From Piezodorus guildinii (taxonomy: Eukaryota; Arthropoda; Insecta; Hemiptera; Pentatomidae): a DNA stretch of 64,000 nt. Below are positions 9,765 through 19,190 of this stretch, piece by piece. The translations under genes and the position numbers were made by a program. The stretch spans positions 106,704,711 through 106,768,710 of the forward strand of contig CM041295.1 in NCBI GenBank assembly GCA_023052935.1, written 5' to 3'. Below the pieces are notes generated by a model, which was not told the DNA's origin, did no database searches, and saw nothing but the letters and a program-made list of their open reading frames with translations. Each line of letters opens with the position of its first letter. The stretch's first letter is position 1.

Positions 9765-12449
9765 TTACAAAAGGTCGCGAGGCCACTGCCGTTTCAACCT
9801 TCTAGGTGGGTTGTATGGATGAGTGGAGCTGGATAGGGATTGAGCTAAAGGATTAGGATGATGAATGAGGTTCTGGTGGAATTTGGAAAATTTGGATGGA
9901 ATTAGGTCTGAAATAAATGGAACATTAAGGTCGTGGTGCAAGGTATAATTGGAGACATAATAAGGAGCATTTACTATTGTACGGAGGACTTTGGATTGAA
10001 AGGATTGAATGCGTTTGATGTTAGAACGTTTAGCTGTCCCCCACAGTTCAATTCCGTAGGTCCAGATGGGCTTCAGTATTGTCTTGTAGATTAATAATTT
10101 GTTTTCAACTGTAAGTTCAGATTTTCTGTTGAGTAGTCGGTATAACTGTCCGAATCGTCGGTTGAGTTCTTGTCTTTTAAGTCTTGTATGTGGGTTCCAA
10201 GTCAATCTTTTGTCTAACAGTAAGCCAAGATACCGGACTGTATCTGAGAGAGGAATCGGTAATGAGTTGAAATAAACTGGCGGACAGGATTTTCGTCTAA
10301 GAGTAAAGGTTATGTGTTTACATTTGGCTTCGTTCACCTTTACACGCCAGTTATTACACCAGTGTTCGATAAGGAAAAGGTGTCTCTGAAGGTTTAAGGA
10401 TGCTGTTTCAGGATTGGAACTGGATGATAGGATGGCGGTGTCGTCTGCAAAAGTTGCCAGAAAGGTATCAGGATGTGTAGGAATATCAGCAGTGTAAAGG
10501 ATGTAGAGGATGGGTCCCAAGACGCTGCCTTGAGGAACACCGGCCTCAACGGGATAAAGGTTAGAAAATTCTTCACCACAGCGAACTCGGAAGGAACGGT
10601 TCGAGAGATAGGATCGGAGAATGAGGTATAGGGACTGGGGTAAATGGGTTTTCAGCTTGAAGAGTAATCCAGTGTGCCATACCCGGTCAAAAGCTTGCGC
10701 AATGTCCAGAAACGCACCAGAACAATACTCTTTGCATTCAAGAGCTGAGGAAATATGGTCTACAACTCGGAGCCCCTGTTGAACTGTGGAATGCTGAGGA
10801 CGGAATCCAAACTGATGGGAAGGAAGATTTTGAGATTCTAATATGGGTAGTATACGTTTAAGAAGAAGCCTTTCGAAGATTTTTGAGAGGATGGGGAGTA
10901 GACTAATAGGCCTGTAGGATGAAGTGTTGTTGGAAGGTTTACCTGGTTTTAAAAAAAGGATGATGGTGGAATGTTTCCATAACAGAGGAAAATAGGTGGT
11001 GCGGAGGATGCAGTTATAAATATAAGTAAGGAATATAATAGCTTTCTGCGGAAGTTGTCGGAGGATCTGGGGAGTAAGGAGATCGTGTCCAGGAGATTTA
11101 CGGAGAGTCAGTTTTTGGAGAAGATATTTGACCTCAGAGGGATTAATAGCTTTAGGAGGTAGGGAAAGTGGAATCGGTGACATAAGAAAGTCTTGCACTT
11201 TTGCGGTGTGATTGATGGGGGATTCCGGGTGAGGAGTGAATACTTTGGAGAGGTGTGTGGCGAATTCCTCGGCTTTATCTTCATCAGACGCAGTCCAGGA
11301 GTCATCACCACGTCGGAGAGGATGGGAAACATGATGGTATTTTAGGATCTTTTTCGTGACATTCCACAGGGAATTATCACGAGCTGATAGAGAGGAGAGG
11401 TAGGAATTAAAGGACTGGGAACGGAAGTTCGCCAACTCCCTCTTCAATTGTCTACAATAGAAGTTATAGGAGCGGCGATCTGTTGGGTGTCGGGTGCGCT
11501 GCCATAATGATCTTGCTCGGCGTTTGGTGTGGATAAGGTCTATAATAGGTTGTGGAAAATGATTTTGGTCTGGATTTATATTGGAGTGTTTAGGAGAGGA
11601 AGCAGTCCAGACAGCTTGTTGGATGGCGGTGGTAAAGGAATAGACGGAATTATCTAGGTCATCTTGGGTTTTGAGGGTTACTCTGAGGTCAATATTATCG
11701 GTCAGGATTTGGCGGAAAAGGTTCCAGTTGACAGGGCCTCGGATGAATGATGGTGGAATGGGTTTTGGAATTGGAGTGAGAGATACTTTTAGGATCAGTG
11801 GACTATGGTCTGAGGATAGTTCATCAAGGCGAGTTAAAGACAAGTTGAGAGAGCCTAATCCGCTGTGGATAAAGAAGTCGAGGATGTCAGGATTGCGGTT
11901 AGGATCGGTTGGCCAGTAGGTAGGGGAGTCAGGAGGCAGGATATTAAAATGTCGGGAGTTGAGTGCAGACAGCAAATTTCGTCCCCGAGAATTCGTGGTT
12001 CTGGAACCCCACTGCTGATGCTTGGCGTTTAAGTCTGCACCCAGAATGAAACGATTTCCTAAGGAATCCAGGAAGGATACAAATTCAGAATTGGAAATGG
12101 AATGTTTAGGAGGGCAATATGCAGATGTGAGGGTTACCGGAAAGGAAAAAGTCTTGATTACTATGGATGTGGCTTGTAGGAAATCATTGGTGGGAAGTGG
12201 GAGTAAATGATGAGAGAGGGATTGGTGGACAATGATAGCAGAACCGGCATGGGCTTTACCGTCTGGGTGGTCAGTACGGTATGTCATGTATTGCGGTATT
12301 TTGAAGTACTGTTTAGTCGTTAGTCTTGTTTCAGTTATAAGTGCAACATCGATTGTTTTGTCTTGCAACAACGCTGTCAGTTCGTCAGTATGATTTCTAA
12401 CACCATTCGCATTCCAAAGGAGAATGGATAAGGAGTTAGGTGAAGTCAT
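9765..12449 (-). CDS. LINE-A ORF2: APE endonuclease plus reverse transcriptase, intact
   Basis: 894 residues. It nicks target DNA and copies the element RNA from the nick (target-primed reverse transcription). The N-terminal APE-like endonuclease shows WNANG (N13), the metal-binding Glu in ITET (E40), GADLNAKH (D139, N141, H144) and SSDHSP (D214, H215). The RT follows: LKPGKP, SYRPISLLPILSKIFE, HQFGFR, GAFLDIAQAFDRVWH, GVPQGSVLGPILY and the catalytic FADD at 667-670, then a YLGLLLD block. The C-terminus ends RRLKRQWPRDLL, an ending shared with the other LINE tails at 40.3, 51.5, 59.8 and 62.2 kb. No RNase H domain is evident. The start is the ATG directly after the ORF1 stop. All catalytic motifs look intact. 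Confidence 0.95.
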   Translation of the reverse strand: MTSPNSLSILLWNANGVRNHTDELTALLQDKTIDVALITETRLTTKQYFKIPQYMTYRTDHPDGKAHAGSAIIVHQSLSHHLLPLPTNDFLQATSIVIKTFSFPVTLTSAYCPPKHSISNSEFVSFLDSLGNRFILGADLNAKHQQWGSRTTNSRGRNLLSALNSRHFNILPPDSPTYWPTDPNRNPDILDFFIHSGLGSLNLSLTRLDELSSDHSPLILKVSLTPIPKPIPPSFIRGPVNWNLFRQILTDNIDLRVTLKTQDDLDNSVYSFTTAIQQAVWTASSPKHSNINPDQNHFPQPIIDLIHTKRRARSLWQRTRHPTDRRSYNFYCRQLKRELANFRSQSFNSYLSSLSARDNSLWNVTKKILKYHHVSHPLRRGDDSWTASDEDKAEEFATHLSKVFTPHPESPINHTAKVQDFLMSPIPLSLPPKAINPSEVKYLLQKLTLRKSPGHDLLTPQILRQLPQKAIIFLTYIYNCILRTTYFPLLWKHSTIILFLKPGKPSNNTSSYRPISLLPILSKIFERLLLKRILPILESQNLPSHQFGFRPQHSTVQQGLRVVDHISSALECKEYCSGAFLDIAQAFDRVWHTGLLFKLKTHLPQSLYLILRSYLSNRSFRVRCGEEFSNLYPVEAGVPQGSVLGPILYILYTADIPTHPDTFLATFADDTAILSSSSNPETASLNLQRHLFLIEHWCNNWRVKVNEAKCKHITFTLRRKSCPPVYFNSLPIPLSDTVRYLGLLLDKRLTWNPHTRLKRQELNRRFGQLYRLLNRKSELTVENKLLIYKTILKPIWTYGIELWGTAKRSNIKRIQSFQSKVLRTIVNAPYYVSNYTLHHDLNVPFISDLIPSKFSKFHQNLIHHPNPLAQSLSSSTHPYNPPRRLKRQWPRDLL

Positions 12450-13766
12450 TTAAGGATTTTTCAAGGCAGGGATTAGATTCGATACTAGATTTGTAAGGAG
12501 TGATATAAGCGGCATAACAAGAGATTTGATTTCGGAGATGAACGATGTCATTAGACTGGTAAGATCTGTGACGTTTGATGGTGGAGGGATATGAGAAATT
12601 TGATGTTGAGGAGTTTTTTGAAGATTAGGTAAACTTTGAGGGATAGATTCTTGTACAATAGATTGAGAATGTTGAGGAAAATGTTGTTCCGGCAGTGCCT
12701 CGACTTCATGATTCTGGTTACCACCTCCAAGCAAGTGGGCAAATGACACGTTAGAATTTACAAGTTTTGATGGTTCTCTTCTGCTTCTGGTTGGTACAGC
12801 TGTTTCATTCGGATCCTGAGGTTTTTGGTATCTGGTTCTGAGTTTCTTGTAGATTTCACATCCCTTGTAGTTAGCCGGGTGGTCCTTGAGGCACAGAGCA
12901 CATACAGCGGGTGCTGATCTTGATCTTGTACATTCTTCTGTTTTATGCTGTTCACCGCATTTCACACAGCGTGGTATGTGATGGCAATAACTTTTGGTAT
13001 GACCATATGCCTGACAGTTATGGCACTGGACTATTTCTTTCTTTGTGTAAGGTTTTTCAACTTTTACACGGGTATAGTACAGTCTGCTGAGGTCATAGAT
13101 TTTTTCGACTCCTGCTGATGGTTCCAAGTCCACGAAGAATAGAGGAAGTGGACTTTTATCTTTTAGAACGTTGGTGACTTGCCTCACTTGGAATCCTAAT
13201 TCTGTCAGTTCTTCTTTGATTGCTTCAACGGGTGTTGAGGAATGTAGGTTTCTGATTACGACCCTTAATGCTCTCTCTTGGCGCAGCTGATAAGTATGAA
13301 AGTCAGCTTTGGTCTCAGTCAGATATTTTACAATCTTTCTGTAGGTTTCAGCAGTAGTCGGAGATATTTTAGTATCATTGGTTCTACTTATACAATAATA
13401 ACTATTAGGATCTGTTACTTTGTTTAAATGCGCACACATCAGTTTAAAATTTTTAATATTTTTAACAAATATTGGTGGAGGTAGTGGTTCTCTGGGTATA
13501 GGAGAAGATTCCATGGTTTCTTTTTCATTTTGGAGGATCTGAAATGGATTCGGTGTAAAAAACGGAGATTCATCAGTTATTCCTTGTGATGATGTGCTGG
13601 GCTGTGGTTCAGAACCTAATGAGGTAGCTGACGCGGTCGCTGGTGGAATCATTTTTTTATTTTGTTCACGGCGGGGTCTCTGTTTTGTGGGAGACGAGTT
13701 AGAACCTGCAGATCTAGATCTTTTACTTGCAGACTTTGAGGACATGACTTGATGAAAATATCTCAT
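12450..13766 (-). CDS. LINE-A ORF1: zinc-knuckle nucleic-acid-binding (Gag-like) protein
   Basis: 438 residues. It binds element RNA and probably acts as the packaging or chaperone protein. The N-terminus (about 1-100) is basic and Ser/Pro-rich. About 165-235 resembles the PRE_C2HC region of arthropod Jockey-type ORF1 proteins. Three zinc knuckles follow from about 248: CX2CX4HX4C (CHNCQAYGHTKSYC), CX2CX3HX4C (CVKCGEQHKTEEC) and CX2CX3HX6C (CALCLKDHPANYKGC). The C-terminus is hydrophobic and leucine-rich. The stop TAA (12450-12452) is followed at once, in the same frame, by the ORF2 ATG. The start at 13764-13766 is the first ATG of the frame; M8 is an alternative. The first 104 residues are identical to the LINE-B fragment. 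Confidence 0.93.
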   Translation of the reverse strand: MRYFHQVMSSKSASKRSRSAGSNSSPTKQRPRREQNKKMIPPATASATSLGSEPQPSTSSQGITDESPFFTPNPFQILQNEKETMESSPIPREPLPPPIFVKNIKNFKLMCAHLNKVTDPNSYYCISRTNDTKISPTTAETYRKIVKYLTETKADFHTYQLRQERALRVVIRNLHSSTPVEAIKEELTELGFQVRQVTNVLKDKSPLPLFFVDLEPSAGVEKIYDLSRLYYTRVKVEKPYTKKEIVQCHNCQAYGHTKSYCHHIPRCVKCGEQHKTEECTRSRSAPAVCALCLKDHPANYKGCEIYKKLRTRYQKPQDPNETAVPTRSRREPSKLVNSNVSFAHLLGGGNQNHEVEALPEQHFPQHSQSIVQESIPQSLPNLQKTPQHQISHIPPPSNVTDLTSLMTSFISEIKSLVMPLISLLTNLVSNLIPALKNP

Positions 13767-14063
13767 TGATTAATAAAATAATAATAATAAATAAATAATG
13801 AGATAAGAATTAAAGATAAAAGAAAGATAATTAAAAGAAAAGCAAGCCCGAGCTTGCCGAGCTAGCGGCAATCAGCTGATCAGTGACCCTTCTTTCACTT
13901 TTTCGTGATTGTACAAAGTAAATTATAACTTTGCTTACCGAAACTTCTCCAATATTCACTGCCGTAATATTCCTGAGGTCTAGTGATGTTCTCCAGACTG
14001 AATTCTAGCGAATTCCTACCGAAAAAAGCAAAAATCTGAGAGACGATGTAACGTATGACTGTT
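13767..14063 (-). promoter_or_regulatory. LINE-A 5' UTR, presumed internal promoter
   Basis: About 297 bp upstream of ORF1, nearly identical to 61243-61539 in LINE-B. Jockey-clade elements usually have an internal Pol II promoter starting at the first base. Here the element begins AACAGTCATACG, with a CAGT initiator-like start. I see no TATA box and no convincing downstream promoter element. The role is inferred from the family. Confidence 0.5.
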
Positions 14064-14064
14064 C

Positions 14065-14076
14065 AAACAATTTTTT
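14065..14076. repeat. LINE-A target-site duplication, right copy
   Basis: AAACAATTTTTT, matching 9482-9493. Confidence 0.75.
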
Positions 14077-14420
14077 AAATCTAATTTTTGGTTTTTTAAA
14101 CATAGCAACAGCGTCATTGATGTATAATGTACCTTGGAAAACTAAAGATTTTACAAAAAAAAAAAAAAAAAAAAAATATGTTATATACAAAGTTGTAAAA
14201 GTTAATGTGACAAATATGGCATAAAATTATCACTGATTATATTTATACGTAACAATTTGATATTGCTATATTATTTAATCTAAATCTTATGTTTCCAATG
14301 AAGCTGAATAAACTTTCTATTTAAATTAATTTTAATATTTAAATTTATTTAATAGTTCTTAAATTGAATATAACACCGGAGGTAAATGAAAGTCGTGAGT
14401 TGCGCGCACCAGATTTTTTT
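14077..14420 (+). repeat. DR copy, right part and 3' terminus
   Basis: Continuation of the DR copy broken by LINE-A. It contains 'GGAAAACTAAAGATTTTAC' and 'AAGTTGTAAAAGTTAATG' and ends with the conserved GC-rich terminus (14380-14420: GGAGGTAAATGAAAGTCGTG, then TGCGCGCACCAGA), followed by a T run. Confidence 0.8.
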
Positions 14421-14989
14421 TTTCTTTTTAATAATATTATGTTTATTGTTTAAATGGAAATTAGTGCGGGTAATAAGGATTTTCTCCTAAGACTCGCTTT
14501 ACAGAAGAGCCTTCATGATGTTGATATTGTGTTGTGTAGTTTTGGCACGGCTGACTGCCTTCGGGAACCTTAAATAAGAAATGAGTCAGCTATAGAAGCT
14601 ATTTTGTTTTCGTGTGAGCTACACTTTTCTTCACTTCTCTTTGTATTACTCCTTCTTGCACTGATCGTCATGTTCCTAAATGCATGTGGGATGGTGTGCA
14701 AGTAACCTTGTATTTAATCGACTCGTTTATTGTAACAAGAACCAGTTAAAAAAGTCTGGTGCGCCCAACAGAGGACATCTACTTACCTACCTTGTCCAAA
14801 TCAACCGAGATTCCCTGATTTCCAACTGACAATGGTTTGAAAATAGATATTTTGATATATTCCTATTTTGGTCGTATATTCGCAAAACACTCAAGCCCTT
14901 TAAAAAAAAAAGTTTGAAAGTTTAATTTTTATTTTCATTCCGAATCATGCGAAAAAATTTCTTTCATTAACATTAAAGTAAATTTATAA
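14421..14989. other. Mostly unassigned; partial inverted DR terminus
   Basis: Bases about 14752-14795 carry a diverged, inverted DR 3' end (TCTGGTGCGCCCAACAG, then CTTACCTACC). The rest is not recognised. Confidence 0.4.
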
Positions 14990-16020
14990 ACATACTAAAA
15001 AAATCTGGTGCGCGTAACACACGACTTTCACTTACCTCCGTTGTTAGAATCAATTTAAGTATTTTTAAATACATGTAGAGATAAAAACAAATTGTTGAAG
15101 AATTAATTTAATTGATTTCAGTAGAAACATGTGTTTTATTAGATAATCTATTATATTTTTATCTACTACAATCAGTTAGTGTTAGGGGTAATCACCTCCA
15201 AATCAAATGTCAAGATGATCACAACTAGGAGCTCTGCTTCCTTGACATGCCGCCAGGTGGCAGCACGGTCAACATGAATTTCTCTTTTAAGTAACCAGAA
15301 ACTGTTAGTTTTATCGGATTTTCATCACTATCCATCACCATTTAGAATTCCGTGTATCATATAATTTTTTTTTTTTAATCTTTAGCTATCCAACGGTATA
15401 TTAGACATATATATTACTATTCTTGTGTTCAAAAACAAAAAAATTGCATAAAAAAAATATGATTGCACTTTTCTGCTTTAGTTGTTTATCAAATTTGACA
15501 TTTAGCCGTCCTTCATCAGTGCCATTAAGATGATATGGTTAATCATTTGGAATGTACACAATTAAAGGTAGTTTAGAGGAAGAAAATTTAAAATATCGGC
15601 ATTTAAGTCCTGTCAGACTATTTCAATCAGAATTAAACTTACATGATATTAAAGCCTATAAAATTTTACATCGATATAGGGAGTTTAACCAAAACCGTTT
15701 TTGAAAAAATCGTAAAAAGGGGCTAAATGCTTGGGATAAAGTAGGACTTCCGGTCAGCCGAATTTTGGTGAAAAAGTTGCTGTAACATCAGAGGCGTATA
15801 TTTGTCTTAAATATGAAATTTCAGTTTCGTACGACTTATGGTTTTTGCGCTAGACTTACCACACTCACACACACACAAACCTTTTTTCGGGACTTGGTCA
15901 TTTGGACTCAGAAGACCCTAAAACGTGTATTTCCGTTGAAAACTGGAATTCGATCATTTGCACGATCGAAATACTTTCCCTTACTAAGTAAGTAATATAA
16001 TAGTAAGTGAAAGCAATAAA
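14990..16020 (-). repeat. DR copy, near full length, with an insertion
   Basis: Minus-strand DR from its GC-rich 3' terminus (about 15000-15045) to its 5' hairpin (about 15975-16015, 'CCCTTACTAAGTAAG'). About 15175-15310 is foreign to DR, better balanced in GC, and contains a CTCF-like motif at 15250-15263. A (CA)n run lies near 15862-15880, as in other DR copies. The 60-codon open frame at 15813-15995 is accidental. Confidence 0.75.
15250..15263 (+). promoter_or_regulatory. CTCF-like motif
   Basis: CCGCCAGGTGGCAG fits the classical insulator core CCGCNNGGNGGCAG at every fixed position. It lies in a GC-balanced insertion inside a DR copy. A single motif match is weak evidence of binding. Confidence 0.3.
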
Positions 16021-16420
16021 AAAACAATCTTTATTTTTATGAAAAATAATTGAAAAATTAGTTTAATAATCAATTGAATTTTCCCGTAAAGTTAAATAAA
16101 ATATTTATTTAGTACATTCAGGAAATCAACGACACAAATTTAGGAGATTTAAATAAATTTAAAATTAACAACTAAATGGCATTGACTTTTGATTAAATAA
16201 TATAACAAAATATAAATTATTATTAACAACTTAGGAGATAGTTAATAAATGCACTTTTCATTACCCTTTAAAACTTTATATATCAGATAATATGTAAATA
16301 TATTAGTTTTCTTATTTCGACAAAAAATAAAATTTGTCGCTGTTTTCTTCTATAGTTGGTTATGAAATCCTTTCAATAATATGACGAGACAATTCTGAGA
16401 CAGCCTGTATATTTTTTATA
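16021..16420. other. No feature recognised
   Basis: Very AT-rich, mostly A/T runs. Confidence 0.3.
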
Positions 16421-16630
16421 CCCTGGCTATGGCTGATAAATTATTTATTCTGTTATTTCAGTCGTTGGGCACCCTCAGCCTCTATAAATAGGGTATTCCG
16501 AAATTGGGGGGAACCCGGAAAAAGAGCGTGATTTCGGGCTTATAACCTCCTTGCTTAGCCGTTAGCCATGGAACAATACGATATATAGTAAGAACCTCTT
16601 TGAGTTGTTGAGGTAAGGTGTTTTTTTTTT
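16421..16630 (+). repeat. SINE-B copy, head missing
   Basis: Starts at the end of the tRNA head ('GGCTATGGCTGATAAATTA'), then follows the SINE-B body ('CAGCCTCTATAAATAGGG', 'AACCTCCTTGCTTAGCCG') and ends in GGTG followed by a T10 tail at 16621-16630. The A and B boxes are lost. Confidence 0.7.
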
Positions 16631-17194
16631 AAGTAAAAATATATTTTGTAAACAGTTCCGATATTTATTTTTTTTCGGAAATCGGCTAATAATTATATAA
16701 CTATGAATTATAAAAATAAATAATTATGCAATAACGAATGTAGTTTAGCTGAAGGTGGTAGTGGGAATGTTTTAACACCTGTGTGGTGCATACGTTATCA
16801 CGCATTGCGTGCGTGTTTGATTTGCGGGCATTGTGTTGCGTGGTTTCAGTCGCCATTAAAATATTATTACTGTAAATAATTTTCGTTTTGTCATTTAAGT
16901 GGTATTTAAAATTCTTATAGCTTTAGCTTAAATCCGAGTGTTGACGTAAAATAATAATTTAATCGAGTGTGTTTTAAACCTATTTATTACTTTTAAATGA
17001 CACCGTTTTTTTTTTTTTACCAATAACCGCCATGTGTAAAAATTGTTTTAGGTTGTCAAAATATTAATTTTAAGAGCCTCCTCTGTTATTCTTATGATAA
17101 TGGTAGTTATTTGTATCACAAATAAATTCGACTCCAACTTCATCAAATTTATGGTTTATGTTAGTTTCTGTTCTTATGTTCGGTAAAGAATAAT
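16631..17194. other. No feature recognised
   Basis: Bases 16745-16860 are richer in GC and GT ('CATTGCGTGCGTGTTTG') without an ORF or a repeat match in this window. Flanks are AT-rich. Confidence 0.3.
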
Positions 17195-17710
17195 TAAATA
17201 AAAAATATTTATTATTGCTCTTTTCTCCTTCAGTGGTTATAGATTCGTTTAACTTGTATATTTACCTTTTTTTTTTTTTTTAATCATTACTAAGAAGATT
17301 AGAAGAATATTTGTTTTTTCGAATCTAAAAAATTAAAGGTACTTTAGAGTAAGAACATTTTAAATACTAACATTGAAGCCTTGTCAGGCTATTTCAATCA
17401 CAATAAAACCTATATAAACTTAAAGCTTAAAAAAGTTAAATTAAAACAGTTATTGCTGGTTTTTGGATAATCGTAAAAAAAGTACAAAACGCATGGTTTA
17501 AAGTGGTCAATTTTATTGAAAAAAGTTGCTGTCTTAGGCATACGTAGCTTCATAAAAATGAAATTTCTGTTTTATACTATTTATTGTTTTCGTGATAGAT
17601 TTACAACGTAGAGGACATAACCACATATTTTTCCGATGAAAATTTTCATGATCGCAATACTTTCCCTTACTTTATACTTTATATCATAGGTAAGCGAAAG
17701 TAAAAATTTA
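17195..17710 (-). repeat. DR copy, 3' part lost
   Basis: Minus-strand DR covering the CTTTTCTCCTTCAG block through to the 5' hairpin ('ACTTTCGCTTACCTATG' against 'AAGTAAGGGAAAGT'). It shows typical DR landmarks such as the run ending AAATCCGG-like and 'TGAAATTTC'. Confidence 0.7.
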
Positions 17711-17810
17711 TACATAAGAATAAATATTTTGTAGTTAGTATTTTGTTATTTTTAGAGGCGTCTACTACAAGATTCATGATTGTAATATTTTATTTAAACA
17801 TAAGTTATAA

Positions 17811-18000
17811 TTTTTTTTTTAATTTAATATTTATTTATTGAGATATATTACAATTAGTTTCAAAATGAACAGTAGTAATAGTGATATGAGACCACATTCA
17901 TACAATATATAACAGAAAATAATGATAAAGTCAAATTACATAAAATATAAAATAAATAAATTCATAGATATACAGTAAAATAATAATAAATTAAAAAACA
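17811..18000 (-). mobile_element. LINE-D 3' UTR fragment
   Basis: T-rich start, then 'TTATTGAGATATATTACAAT' and 'GAGACCACATTCATAC', shared with 22376-22560 and related to LINE-A 3' UTR (TTATTGAG, ACAATCTG, CATTCATACAATAT). It is a 5'-truncated 3' end of a sister Jockey-like family. No coding sequence and no clear TSD. Confidence 0.65.
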
Positions 18001-18020
18001 ATCTATCATACTTTTAATAG

Positions 18021-18170
18021 CAGTGGTATTTCGCATGAACTATACTGATACGGTGTACCCCACTAAAAATCTATAGATTTATCTATTATTGAGGATTTAG
18101 ATTTTTAACATTAATGGGGTCCTTGCCATTGAAATGATTGGTTTAAGAGGTCCGCGAATTTTTCTATTCC
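18021..18170 (-). mobile_element. hAT-like MITE fragment
   Basis: Inverted homologue of 2032-2203. It starts CAGTGGTATTTCGC on the plus strand and contains 'CTTGCCATTGAAATGA' and 'GGTCCGCGAATTTTT'. Confidence 0.5.
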
Positions 18171-19021
18171 ATAAAATAAAATATGTAAAAAAAAAAAATA
18201 ACTACTCCTCTCTACGCTTTAAAATAAATAAAAAAAATTCAATTAAAAAATAAATAAAAAAAATATTCAATAACTCATCCCAAACACGTAGTGAAATCAG
18301 TAATTATTAATTATAAATATATTATTGTCACTTCATCTATTAGAAAAAAATAGCTAGCTAGACGACCTATAATATAAAAATGTCATGAGTAAGTTTTTTT
18401 TTTTTTTTTTTTTTTTTTCATACTTACAGTGTACAATAAATATTTAGAGTAGAATTGTATAGAAAACAATGTACTGAAAAGGCGCGTATCTGCTTGCGTA
18501 TTTAAATGCTTTGTTGGTCATGAGCTCAACAGAAGGGGAAAAGTGGATCAATATTCAACTCCTCAACATTCAAAGCGGAAGTACAACTTTGAAAACATCT
18601 TTCCCGGATTAACCTACAGAGTTTCGGTTTTATATACAACTTTATCGGTTGCTTTTTCAGTTTACATTTTTTTTTTTTTTTTTTTAATGTGTTTGTGTGA
18701 AAGGTTCGCCATGGAAATTGATTCCGGACAACTTGATTAAAACGGGATGATACTTAATTGAATTGTTAATTTAAATAGAAAATCGATGTTTTGCCTTTTC
18801 TTTGTACTTCATTAGCAAAAAATAAAAAAAAATAATAGCAAATACATCAAATTTAAGTTTTTGCTCCAATTTAATTATTAGGAGTGCTAAAGGGCTCTTG
18901 TGTTCACATTTTTCCAGTTGGATTTATTTTAATTTTGTCGGGTTTCTCCTACATATATTCACTAACAATGTACTCTTTTTTTAAATATATATTTTGTTTA
19001 TCTGATTTGTCTATTTTTGCC
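18171..19021. other. No feature recognised
   Basis: Long A and T runs, including about 28 T at 18393-18418. A short open frame at 18543-18740 is not convincing. Confidence 0.3.
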
Positions 19022-19190
19022 CTTCATCCCAGTCCTCTCGGGGACCTTTTCAAGCATTAGTTAAATAGGATTCACTCACATCCTCTCTTCCGGATATGTT
19101 AGACCCATCAGTCATTTGGAGGCAACTCACAAAAATATGCGAAGGGAGTGATGACCCTTCTTTATAATATATTATCGAGAATCGCGGTGT
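19022..19190 (+). repeat. SINE-A copy, head and tail truncated
   Basis: Matches the SINE-A body from just after the B box ('CCCAGTCCTCTCGGGG') through 'GGATTCACTCACATCCTCTC' and 'GGCAACTCACAAAAATATGC'. The A box is missing. Confidence 0.7.

Larger units (their letters stand above)
9488..14064 (-). mobile_element. LINE-A: full-length Jockey-clade non-LTR retrotransposon
   Basis: About 4.58 kb on the minus strand: 5' UTR (13767-14063), ORF1 (13766-12450), ORF2 (12449-9765), 3' UTR with AATAAA at 9528-9533, and a poly(A) tail (T run about 9488-9511). The 5' boundary is fixed by comparison with LINE-B, whose shared sequence starts at the same AACAGTCATACG. A 12 bp TSD flanks it. Both ORFs are uninterrupted. 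It carries APE endonuclease and RT but no RNase H domain that I can see, as in Jockey-clade elements. It sits inside a DR copy. On sequence alone it is potentially autonomous. Confidence 0.93.

Noticed and set aside
11671..12210. Plus-strand ORFs opposite LINE-A ORF2
   Set aside because: Antisense shadows of a strongly supported coding sequence.
14990..15045. DR terminus (TCTGGTGCGCGTAACAC) as a Helitron 5' TC end
   Set aside because: It starts with TC after A, but no matching hairpin plus CTRR 3' end was found at the other DR terminus, and DR has a hairpin at the wrong end.
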